Shown in pieces: positions 47,946 to 58,214 of a stretch of 64,000 nt of DNA. Below the pieces are notes generated by a model that was given only the letters and a program-made list of their open reading frames with translations, did no database searches and was not told the origin of the DNA. Made by a program: the position numbers and the translations under genes. Each line of letters opens with the position of its first letter. The stretch's first letter is position 1. This stretch comes from Antitrichia curtipendula. Taxonomy: Eukaryota > Streptophyta > Bryopsida > Hypnales > Leucodontaceae. The DNA is taken from the NCBI GenBank assembly GCA_951230915.1, contig OX579638.1, positions 32,960,322-33,024,321 on the forward strand, read 5' to 3'.

Positions 47946-48705
47946 GGTCTGTTCTCGCCATTCTTTGCTTCTGACGGGAATTTTGCTTTAGCACTCTTTG
48001 AATTCGAGCGCCTGCCAAAGAAACAATAACTACTATTTGATTTCACGGCAATTGTATTTTCAGTTAGTCAAACTTCAACGGTTTTGGTAGGTGCATTTTA
48101 GTTGTCACTCTAGTATGATTTCTATTCTTAATTTTTTTCCAATGTCTATCTTCATTGTCAATGTAGTGTGGGCTACAAAGAAAATGTTGTCAGGAACGTG
48201 AACTATGTTGTGCAATCTATTCTCATTCCGCTTTTCCGTATTTGTATGGTTTGTTGAATTGTTGTTCAATGTCTTTTGGTTCAACTATGTTGTTTTTGCT
48301 TGGGCTTCTTGATGTTCACATATTCATCAAAATGTTAACATGCTTGTGAAATTTGAGGTCAAAAGATTTTACAATGATTCGTAATTGGTTTAGGTTTTAT
48401 GGATTTCTTGTAATTTTTTCTTTTCCTGTTGTAGAGGGTGATTGGAAGTTCTTTTGAGAATTTAGTGCACTTTTTTCTTGTATTGCGGTTTTGGGCACCT
48501 AAACATTTGCAATTGACATCTACTTTGCCTTGTATTTGTTAACCGTCACTTTTGCAAGGTAAGAATTTCTACAATTTTGATGTCCACACCTCACCTTCTT
48601 GAGCCCTATTAATTAATTCTATGAAGGCGCACCTTGTTAAATTTCTTCATGCTACTTTAGTAATCCTTGCAACTATCCAAAAAGTATTGAGGATTTTTTT
48701 GTAGG
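47946..48705. other. Intergenic, no gene seen
   Basis: T-rich, with no supported ORF. A mixed-composition start near 47950-48030 may be a fragment of an old gene or element. Confidence 0.4.
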
Positions 48706-49553
48706 GTAGTTGCAAGAAACACTTCACGGTTCTTGGCCAAAAACGCGTTTTGGGGGCATAGGACTGGCAGTACTATCGATACTTTAAGTACCGCGCCAAC
48801 GCGCTGCTATGGCAATCTCCACCGTTGGTTTCGAATTTCAATTGGGCTACGATTTCGACAAGTGGCGGGTGCAACAGTAAGCGCATTAAAGTAGGGTGGC
48901 GTACAAGATCGTTAAGCATCAAATCGCCGTCAAACATCAAATCGGAGCACTTACGAGTATTCAGTAGTACTGTGGACTGTTGCGGGGTACTACCAAAGGC
49001 ATTGTTGTCCGAAAATGCCATAAAATAGCAGAAAAAGGGTTTGTGTTCCTTTTCATTTTTTAAAAATGGAAAAAAAATTCAAAAATTCCCCCCAAAAAGC
49101 CATTTTTATTGACAACAAAAAGCCTCTCATTGCACCAAAAATTTCCTTAGGAAATTTTTTTCCCTCTCTAGGACTTCTGCGCAAAGGATGGTCACATTCA
49201 GCCCCTGTGAGCAACTCTAGTATTTTTTTTTTCACAAAATCTCCTCGTCAATCCTTGGAAGGACCCTAAACCTCCCTCATATCCAATTTGTGGCTTCCAA
49301 TTTGCATTTTTGGGTCAAAAATAGGACTAAAACCCTCCAAAATGCCCAAGGTAGACACCCAATTGGGGGCAGCTTAAAAATAGTAAATTAATTTTCAAAA
49401 TATTCAAAAAATTACAGAATGTTTGAAACTTTTGTAACTACCTCCACTCCAAATTTCACGCCAACCAAACAAAGTATGCAAAAGTTATGAGCCAAAAAGT
49501 ACTCGTCCAAGGGCAAGGGGACAAAGAATAGGACAAGTGTTTCTTGCAACTAC
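48706..49553. mobile_element. Non-autonomous element, 848 bases, carrying a GC-richer segment
   Basis: GTAGTTGCAAGAAACACTT at 48706 and its exact complement ending at 49553 form a 19-base terminal inverted repeat. A segment at about 48765-49025 is richer in GC and CpG than all neighbours and is open in opposing frames (82 codons minus, 67 codons plus), without a domain I recognise. No target duplication found. Confidence 0.82.
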
Positions 49554-49850
49554 TATGTACACATTTTTGAATTAGGATTCATAATACTTAAAATTGACGT
49601 TTCCCCTTCTACGCCACATCTTGCGGCTAAAAATCAACATTCCACAAATGGATAGTGGAATAGACAAGCAAACCATGATCATATTCGCTACTTGGTTACT
49701 CGTGTAGCTCCTTAGTAAGTCTCGTGTAGTTCTTTTGCCTTCTCGTTTAATGAAGAAGAAAAAGATGACACGGTGGGCTTGTCAAGATATTGCAGATAGC
49801 CTGCAATAACATGTTGATGATACTCTTGCTCCACTGTGATAATGGATTAA

Positions 49851-50361
49851 GGTAAACCAGCCTATGACAGGTAGAATGACTGATTTGGTATGTTGCCATT
49901 AGCAAAATAAAATCAGATTTTTTTCTAGCAGAGACAACTTTGAGAAATAAAAGAAGCAGTTAAAATTTTAGTTTTTGGACAAAGTAGGAATTTGTTATGA
50001 ATTTTTTAAGTATTTTTCCAAAACAGTCTGTAGACTATCTGAAATCAATAAAATATGTCTTCATGATGGTCATCTTACCACCTCATGCAGTCTTCAGATT
50101 TCCTAACACAACCACAAGAATTTTTAATGTGGCCATCACACAAAGGAATAAAAAAACAACTCTTTATGATGAGTTTACACTCACAATGTGTAAGTGTCCT
50201 ATGACAGTCATTACTAATTCTATCACAATCACCTAATGCACTAATGTGGGCCACTAACCAACCTAATTAAATTGTAGAAGCAAAAATTTGAAATGGACTG
50301 TAATGGGGGGGTTATGTAGATGTCTGCATTAGACAGTTGGCCTGTCATAGGCTGGTTTATC
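49851..50361. mobile_element. MITE of 511 bases
   Basis: GGTAAACCAGCCTATGACAGG at the left and the complement of GATAAACCAGCCTATGACAG at the right form a terminal inverted repeat of about 21 bases with one mismatch. TAA lies on the left and TTA on the right, a partial fit to the Harbinger TWA target. It lies just upstream of the second Harbinger relic. Confidence 0.8.
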
Positions 50362-50434
50362 TTACAGAACTTTCACTTTTGTAATGCAGTGATTGTGTTC
50401 AATGAAGACCCAGGGTATAGGATTAACCCTGTTT

Positions 50435-50580
50435 GTTAAGCACTCTGGAGGCGAGGGCCTTAAGAAAACTCACCTCATTATGACGCATAACGCCCTGGTA
50501 ATAGTGCCCGGCACTATTACAGCACCAGGGCGCGGTAATAGTGCCAGGCACTATTACCGAGGCACTCCCACGTGCTTAAC
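50435..50580. mobile_element. GC-rich hairpin MITE of about 145 bases
   Basis: Ends GTTAAGCAC and GTGCTTAAC, so TTAA lies at both borders. Inside, a nested double palindrome is made of two copies of GGTAATAGTGCC facing GGCACTATTAC, plus CGCCCTGGT with ACCAGGGCG. Composition is much richer in GC than the surroundings. Confidence 0.75.
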
Positions 50581-50599
50581 GCAGTGGGAGGGGGCCTCC

Positions 50600-52500
50600 C
50601 ACTATACAACAACTTGGTTTTCAAGATTATTTCTTGGTGAATACAATGATGCCAAATGGGTTCAATCAGTGTTTTGCATGACAAAACCAACAGTCTTCGC
50701 TTTAGTTGATCTACTCACTCTACATGTTCATAAGAAAAATACAAAGTATTGTGTGGCAATTCCAATAGTCATCCGAGTGGCATGTATCCTCTTTAAGCTT
50801 ATCCATGGGACATCTCTACTTATTTGTTCCAAACTGTTTGCAATCAGCAAAAGCATAGTGTTTATTGTTTTGAGAAACGTTGTCCATGCCATCAATGATT
50901 CTTTGAAATACAACCTAACTTGGCCAACAAGTGATAGCCTCCGAGTTATGCACTAAAAGTTCTTTGATCTTTGTGGTTTACTTGCTATAGTGTGTGCTAT
51001 AGATGGCACACACATCTTCATTTTGAAACCCTGCCACATTCTAGCTTATTACTATTATTTTAACCCCTTAAGTTCCTTGACTATATTTTCACCCAAAATG
51101 CTCCCAAACTATCATTTCTAGTCCAAGTACCAAATTTTTGATTAAACATTTTTTGACACATGTAACCATAGAATTTTACAGTATGCTGACTTGAGAATAT
51201 GCGGTAAAAATTTCAGAAATTTTCACCACATGGATTGCAAGATATAAACATTCAAATTCACTAAAATCATTCTTTTGGCCCTGCAAAAAACATGGCAGTT
51301 GCACTTCATAAGCTCACTTTTCTATGAAAAAATGACCAAATTGGTGGTGCTTCTTTGGATTTTATTTTTCTAGACAAGTTGTCTACATACTTAAAACTCG
51401 ACTTAAAAATCTCACATCATTTAGAATTGTACAACATATAGGAAAAAATAGTAAAAAGAAAGAAGAAGAGAATGATTCAAAATATTGAACTGTTAAGAAT
51501 TTAGCTATGGAATTGAAAAATGCCAATCCCAATGGTTGCAATGTTGTAATACACAATCTACATCCTCTAATTTTATTTATTTATTTAAATACTGAAAATT
51601 GAGTAAGATAAAGGACTTCAAATTTTATTTTAGAGTAGAGAATCCATAACCACCCGCAAACGAAAACTCCTCATAACTTTTGACTTATTGATCAAAATAG
51701 AATGATTCACTAAATATCTACAAATATATAATTCTAGAAAACCAATTTCAAATTTTTTTTTATGAAAAAAATGATTTTTTCTAATTTTCCTGAATTGTTC
51801 AATAAAAAAAAAAATTACATATTATGCCATAACTTTTTACTCATATTCTCAAATGTTGTGAAATTTAGTGCATACAAAAGATATTCTTTGTCCCCATTTT
51901 CTATTAAAATTTCAGCCTAAAGTATGCAAATCTTTAGTTACAAGAATCTGCCCAAATTTTCATGTTACGAAAAAACGGATGCTAGTCCTTTAGGGGTTAA
52001 GTGTGATGGCTATACTTTGAATTGCCAAGTAGTGGTGGATAGTGAAAAGCACTTTTGGGACTTATATTTGGGAATGTCGGGCTTTGCTAATGACTCTAGG
52101 ATGTTGAGGCGGTCTTCCTTGTATAATTTGGCCATACATAATAACTTGTTTGACGAGCAATATGATTCTCAAGGGTTCTCTCTTTACCTTCTCGGTGACC
52201 TTGGCTACCCACTACTTCTCTAGCTCATGGTTCCACATCAAAGCAACACGTGACTCTCCTTGGCAAAAGCACTCTTCAACAAAAAACTGTGGAAAGGGCA
52301 GTGTGTTGTAGAGAATGCCTTTGGAATATTAAAGCAGACTTTCACGGAGTTGCTCACAAATTTCATTTGGCCGTTGTCTTTTACTAGATGTGATCCTTTA
52401 TTGTGCTATACTATATAAGATGCTCCTAGGATAATCACATGAGGAGGTCAAAAACTTATTTAACATACTACAAAATGAAGGGCTACATGGCAAAATGGTG
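50600..52500 (+). pseudogene. Second PIF/Harbinger transposase, split by a TTAA element
   Basis: The N-terminal part (50600-50956) shows FLGEYNDAKWVQSVFCMTKP, then after a stop the first catalytic Asp in CAIDGTHIFILKP (about 51000) and AYYYYF at 51059. The 937-base TTAA element interrupts here. Beyond 52000 the same frame resumes with CDGYTLNCQVVVDSEKHFWD, GMSGFANDSRMLRRSSLYNL (second Asp), GDLGYPLL (third), and ENAFGILKQTF. Joining at one TTAA leaves the frame open across the junction. Other stops (50956, 52223, later) make the gene inactive regardless. Confidence 0.87.
51060..52000 (+). mobile_element. TTAA-flanked DNA transposon, copy 2, inside transposase
   Basis: TTAA at 51060-51063 and 51997-52000; ends CCCCTTAAGTTCC and CCTTTAGGGG. 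Same orientation as copy 1 and similar in length (941 against 930 including both TTAA). The host gene gives a clean pre-insertion sequence, so the borders are well defined. Confidence 0.93.
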
Positions 52501-52529
52501 GACGATGGTGTAGGTGGTCAGGATGATGC

Positions 52530-52919
52530 AAGTGGTTATTAGCATCTACATTTCTCTAAGTGTCAGAAGTAGGTAGGCGCAACTCTTTGGCTTACTCAAC
52601 CGATTGTCCATAAAGGTCCAATTCCTGAAATGTAGCAACGTCAAGAAATTGTATAGGTTGTATGGTCTTCACGGTAGTTACAACTTTTCTACTGTTTTTT
52701 TCAAGTCCCTTGACTGTAGTAATAGGGCGGTTAATACATGTGCCCATTGTTGGGTAGAAGGGCCTTGCCCTAGGAAAACGCGGGGTTTCTAGTTACAACT
52801 AGATGTTGCTCAAAAAATGAGGGATCCCGTAATCATACAATTCACAAACATAATGATAAAACTCCATACAATATCATTTAGGCCAACATAATATCATATG
52901 CTCATATAAACCTCATAAG
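52530..52919. other. Spacer after Harbinger transposase, nothing recognised
   Basis: No supported ORF. A short frame at 52604-52792 shows no domain. Confidence 0.45.
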
Positions 52920-53640
52920 ATGCCATATAATTACAAAATATCTTACATGCTTGTAGAAAAATAGAAGAAATAATATATAAACTGCATAAACTCCCTTTGA
53001 ATATATACCCGATATAAAAATGAGTACCACAACTGCTCCACAACTACAAAATGGACATGTAATATCTTTTTGAAAATCTGACACAAATATCTACAAACCC
53101 TCTAAGTTCTACTCAAAACTAAAATATTGTCCGACTTTTATAGTTGGTCGAAGTTCACTCTCTCCAACTCAAAGGCAACTCATTACTACTCTTCTTCCAA
53201 GTCCATAACTTTCACATAACAACTTCAAACTAGTTTTGTAATACTTCTATAGAAAGCTAAAACAATAATATAAACACCTTCTAAATTTCACTTAAAACTA
53301 AGATACTATCCAACTTTTATAGCCAGTCAAAATTCACTCTCTTCAACTCAAAGGCAGCCCACCTCTACTTTGCTTCACAACCTACAACTCTCACATACTA
53401 ACTCCAAATCAAAAGTGCAATAGCTTTTTGAAAAGCTAACATTCCAATACATAAACTCTCCATATATCAAAAACAAAAACCTCCTCACGAAATAGTTATG
53501 AGCCCTTGAAGTTTCTGTCCCCACTCTGCATGACAATCATCCTTCTCTCACCTTCTTATGCGTAACTTCCACATAAAAACTCCAATTTGAGTGAGTGATA
53601 GGTTTTCGGAACCACAAAAGCAAGATGAAAAACCTCATAT
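52920..53640. repeat. Degenerate tandem repeat, period about 175-180 bases
   Basis: Units begin near 52920, 53091, 53269 and 53448. Units two and three share ACTATCC/TTGTCC...AACTTTTATAG, TCACTCTC, CAACTCAAAGGCA and AACTCTCACATA-like text. Units one and four are more diverged. Confidence 0.7.
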
Positions 53641-54700
53641 AATTTTATTGCAAAACTTCTTGTATAAAATTTGATATGGCTCTCCAAAGGCATGGTCCTA
53701 TCAAGCTAACTATGAGGAAGAAGAAAAAGACCTTCCACCTTATGTCCTTATTTTCCACTTCATCCCCCATCCCATCCACCCAAACAAGTATATTTTGGCC
53801 TCTAAAATGCCACATGGACCACAATTCACCCATTGGCCATCCCTTTTCTCCCATAACTCTATTTTTATTTCCCATGTGGCCTTCAAATCCTTTTAAAATT
53901 TAAAAGAAAAGTAAAACAAACTTCACTTTTCCATTTAACAACTTCATGTATAAAAATAAGGTTTAAAATGCCTTTAAGTATAGAAATAAAATAACTGATA
54001 CCAAATAGTTATCTAATAGAGGTAAAAAAGTTAAAGTCCACTCCATCTAGATCTTTAGACTCCCCCGGAGACTCCCCTCAAAACCCTCTAATTTGACAAC
54101 AAATATATGTTTTTACATAGTGAACGAATGTACAATGTGACAATGTGCCATCCATAGTCAACATAGTTTTTTTTTAGTTGTTTGTTGTGGCATGCTTGAC
54201 ATTTAGGCACATTGCTTGTATTGAAGCTCTTGCCTAATACAATAGACAGATGAACTAGACAATTGTTAATCTTACCTTGTTTCATTATTGACAAGCAAAC
54301 ATTTTCATTTGATGTCATTGCATTCTTATAAAACAATTGGAGTTGCACTTCAATTTTAGCGTGCTCCAGAGCACGACTTGATTATGCTATATTATGCATT
54401 TGTTTGGCCATTACTATTCCAGTGGCCTTTGTGGCCTCAACTATGATAGCATGTCCAAAGACAATCTTACTTTGTACAATAGTGTTATCAAGACGCCTTC
54501 CAATATAGTAGGCCGATGTATATGATGAGCTAATAACTTGTGGTGTAATTCCAAGCGGTAGAACATGTCATAGCCTGGACATTTGGGTGCTTGTAGACAT
54601 GGATGGCGCTCCTCCATGGTTTGGTGCAGAAGAGGACGTTAGAGGTGACTATGGAGGCGTTTTGTCTTTCATGCTTTTCAGTTGCATTTAGTGAGGGCTA
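53641..54700. other. Spacer between Harbinger transposase and second ORF
   Basis: No gene recognised. AT-rich, with frames that lack domains. Confidence 0.4.
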
Positions 54701-54779
54701 GTCTTAGGGTTGTTGTTGTTGTCTTCTGCAACTTTCTGTTGACATTGTTGTTGTGTGTAGTTCTTGTTGTTGGAAGCAA

Positions 54780-55200
54780 GAACGTCACATATGGGGGGAG
54801 GGACTGAATTTGAGGTTATGTCCCACACCAATTATGAATGGCACTAAAAAAATTTTAAGCAAATTATTTTGGCAATCCTTCTTTCTTTCATTCATTGGGA
54901 GACAAATCCCAATAGTCAGGTAAATTCTTGTTAATCCTACCAGTATAGTTAGAAATGCATTTATAGCTCGGAAGAATTTGGTTCCACTTTGTTTTGCATG
55001 CTGCATTGTCACGTAAGCATGGAGAGAAACCGGACCGCATGACCTCTTATGAAATTTGGAGCCATTTGATATTGTTGGAAGTTATTAAATCTTGCTAGTC
55101 AATCATATCGATCTCTTCTATGAACATTTTGCGTTTAGTGGCTATGGATGCAAAAAAAATTGATTGCACCCAATTCAAAACGCGATCCTTCCTTGCTTGT
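54780..55200 (-). pseudogene. Second Harbinger trihelix/SANT-like ORF, minus strand
   Basis: Read on the minus strand from about 55130 down, the conceptual frame gives NAACKTKWNQILPSYKCI, then NYTGRINKNLPDYWDLSPNE, a stop, and AIHNWCGT. This is the trihelix pattern of Harbinger accessory proteins (CKxKW...YK...DYWxMxxxER). Several stops. As at 27-29 kb, it is downstream of and opposite to the transposase. Confidence 0.65.
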
Positions 55201-56299
55201 TGTTATTAATAGTGCCTTGGAGGGGCATGGGTGCAAATCTAGAAAGAAGAAGAGGACCTCTTGGTGTCACCAATGGTCTATTGTATTGCAATGCGGCTAG
55301 TGGAATGGTACTTGTGTATACAAGAAATGGAGATGATTAGAGCAATCATGTTCTGTAGATTACCATCCACAAATCAATATTGTGGGAATGCTACAAAGTA
55401 ATAAATGAGGAGGATAAAACTAACAGTAGAGGAAATCAACTTAAAGACTGTGAGAAGCTAAAGTGTTAGCCCTCTCTGTTCTTTTTATGAAGTAGGTATT
55501 CATTGAAGCATCAAAGTGTGTTTCTATTTTGTGCAAGTCTATTATACACTTTAGAAAAAAAGGCAGCAAACAAGAAGACAACATTTCAAAGTTTAGACCT
55601 TGGAAATTATAAGCAAAAGTCAGTCATTGACAAGGGTTGTTTGCAATCCTGTGGAGAACCCCAATCTAAGAAAAAATCCAAACAAGATTTTAGGATAAAT
55701 AAAATCTTGTACAAAAAGTATTTCTATTATATGCATTGCCATGTGACAAGGGCAATGGTAGTGATTGATACTTTCACATACAACATTGATATGAACAATT
55801 TCATGCGTGAAGGTGTCTCACCTATTTTTACTCTACTAGGGACGTTGAGAGAGGCTAGAACAGTACTACAAGTATTGAAATTGAAGGAAATTTATTACAA
55901 ATGCCATGCAATTTTCCTATGATGGTGGTTGGAGACGCAAATTTTGATAGAATAAGAGTGGCAAAACTAAACATGAAAATGAAGATGTTGTTATATGATG
56001 AACCTTAGCAATAGTGGACAATGTTGCAAATTGAGCCATGGAGAGCACATAAGGTGAGACCTACATTTATTTGGTGCAGCCCAATCTTAATTCTTGCTGC
56101 ACAACGCATGAACAATCCTTCTACCAATTTGATAATTTTGCCAAGAATGCAAACACTGCTCTTTCATAATGGAGCTTCGAATCAGAGATTATAAAACAAA
56201 GCCTCTATAGTCCCCAAAATTTCTGAAATCTTCACTTCAGTGGGATCCTACCGCTACGAAAAGTAGGAATTTTAAGCGAAGTTCTTTCTTTAAGCTCCG
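55201..56299. other. Unassigned region with one 139-codon frame
   Basis: An open frame at 55503-55922 (Lys/Thr-rich, with a MHCHVTRAMVVIDTF stretch) shows no domain and no splice context I can defend. Probably transposon remains. Confidence 0.35.
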
Positions 56300-57333
56300 G
56301 TAAGGTAATATGCTCTTAAAGCGACCATTTAAGGGCTGGTCCGCCTTTTCCACAGGCTTTCGTGGACAGAAATAATTTTAGATCATTTTTCAAAGAAAGA
56401 AAAATAGATGTAGAACCTAACACAAGTGATTTTCTAATTTTCCAAGCATTTCTAAATTAGTCATAAATTTTCAAAGATTTGGAGCATAGGCACCTATTTG
56501 TGAACATAGGTCTACCAAAATTCGTCTACTTGCAATTTGTAAAGAGATGTGTGGAATTCAAAGACAATGATTGGCTCTTACAACAAAAAAATGATTTTTC
56601 CTTGGATGCATTCAGTTGCTAAAATGGTCCATTTAAGAATCACCCCATCTTCATTCTCCACCTAAAAATAAAGGCGGTTTGAAGAAGATGGGCACTTTTA
56701 TAGCATACTCAAGGTAGTATGCTGTAAAAGCGCCCATCCTCTTCAAATGGATCCTATATTTAGGTATAAAATGAACTTCAAGTGGTCTTAAAATGGATAT
56801 GTGACAGACTTTTAATGAACTGAAGATAAAGTGGGAACAACTTAAAGTTGTTAAAGATTGCTTTAAAGTTTAAATGTGAATGGTTAAAACATGTGGTTAG
56901 GTTCATTTTTAAATTTAGTGATAGGTGGGTATTTATGTATTTAAATAAGAAATTAACAAGCCAACTACTTTATTTGGAGAATGCAAAATTTGAAATTGAT
57001 TGGATATAAGTATGGTCGCTTTAAGGACCCTTGCTTATTACTTATTGCAAATCCCCATGCTTATTCTTGGTTTCCTCATCTCCCTTTATAGGCCACATGT
57101 ATGCTGATTTTGCCAGACCTATTGTCATAAATAGGTGCCTAGAACCAAAAACTTTGAAAAATCTTAATTAATTCAATATTGCTTAGAAAATTATGAAACC
57201 ACTTGTGTTAGATGCCGCATCCATTTATCTTTCTCTGTAAAATAAGTAAAAAATATTAAGGTCTACAGAAGCCTATGAAAAAGGTGTAACAACCCATAAA
57301 TGGTCCCTTTTAGAGCATCCTGCCTAACCTTAC
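56300..57333. mobile_element. Foldback element with about 210-base terminal inverted repeats
   Basis: The left arm 56300-56507 pairs with the right arm 57123-57333. Paired landmarks are GTAAGGT, GCTCTTAAAGCGACCATTTA, CCTTTTCCACAGGCTT, AACACAAGTG and TAGGCACCTATTTGTG, each facing a near-complement, about 75-80% by eye. Long arms suggest a Mutator-like or foldback class. No transposase. The internal hairpin at 56681-56744 is listed separately. Confidence 0.85.
56681..56744. repeat. Short miRNA-like hairpin inside foldback element
   Basis: Arms 56681-56709 and 56716-56744 (29 bases each) pair with few mismatches around a six-base loop (CAAGGT region). Small bulges and arm length resemble a miRNA or MITE hairpin; transcription cannot be judged. 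Confidence 0.7.
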
Positions 57334-57460
57334 TTTCCAACTACCATCGCACTTACGACTGTGTTGGCAAGGACTCCACGTAAGCTCGGGGGTAACACCG
57401 AGGGTGGTCTGAACACACGCTCATCCATAGGTCACAACTAACGCTCCTTTGAAACTCGTA

Positions 57461-57931
57461 GCGCTAGGCCTATTCACTAGCTCCCACCGAAACCAGGCTA
57501 TACAGGCGCTAATCGGTGGTGGGGTGAAGCGTTGCACATTTCATCCACCCAACAGCCAACACTGGGCCCAATCAGGGTGGCATCAACATCCTCCATCCAA
57601 GTTAGCGCCCATCCCCACCACTGTTGAAAGCACTTCAGGCTATTTCGGCCCATTTCAGAGGCAAATTAAAATGGCAGAATCGGCCCTAGAATGTAAAATC
57701 GGCTGGGAGGGTCGATTTTGCATTCTAAGGCCGATTCTGCCAGCCTGAGTGCTTTTAATGCCAGGGAACGGTCTGCTTAGGGCAAATTCCGCCCTATGTG
57801 CGGTCATAGGGCTTGCCTTGCTGGACTTGCCCCATGGCCACTTACAGGAAATCTGCCCTAAGCATACCGTTTCCTAGTACGGTTAGTGCCCGCACGGCCT
57901 GGTTTCGGTGGGAGCTAGTGACTGGGAGCGC
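57461..57931. mobile_element. Element with perfect 25-base inverted repeat and inner hairpin
   Basis: 57474-57498 and 57897-57921 are exact complements (core TAGCTCCCACCGAAACCAGG), and weaker pairing extends outward to GCGCT and inward about 30 bases. An inner palindrome at 57673-57741 has arms of about 28 bases containing GGCAGAATCGGCC. GC-rich. It ends about 280 bases before the PARN start codon, so it may lie in the promoter. Confidence 0.88.
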
Positions 57932-58214
57932 CAGGTGAGAACAGGCCTTTATTTGAATATGTTGAGGGAGACCCTGAACAAACCCATTGGCCGTACGTCA
58001 TGCTGTCGTCAGCAAAAATCCATGTCTTCGTGGATGAATCTCGTCAAGATTTGAACTAAACTTACTTCGACGAAATGCATCATCGAATCATTCTGTTGGT
58101 AAGCGGATGAAGAAGAGTCCCCTGTCTCGAACTTCCGCCCTCCTCTCTCGCAGCTCTCATGAACTCCAAGCACTTTTTGCATGAGCTAGAATTTCTGAAT
58201 GCGGAGTGGTGGCG

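Noticed and set aside
55503..55922. 139-codon ORF
   Set aside because: No domain and no exon context; not called as a gene.
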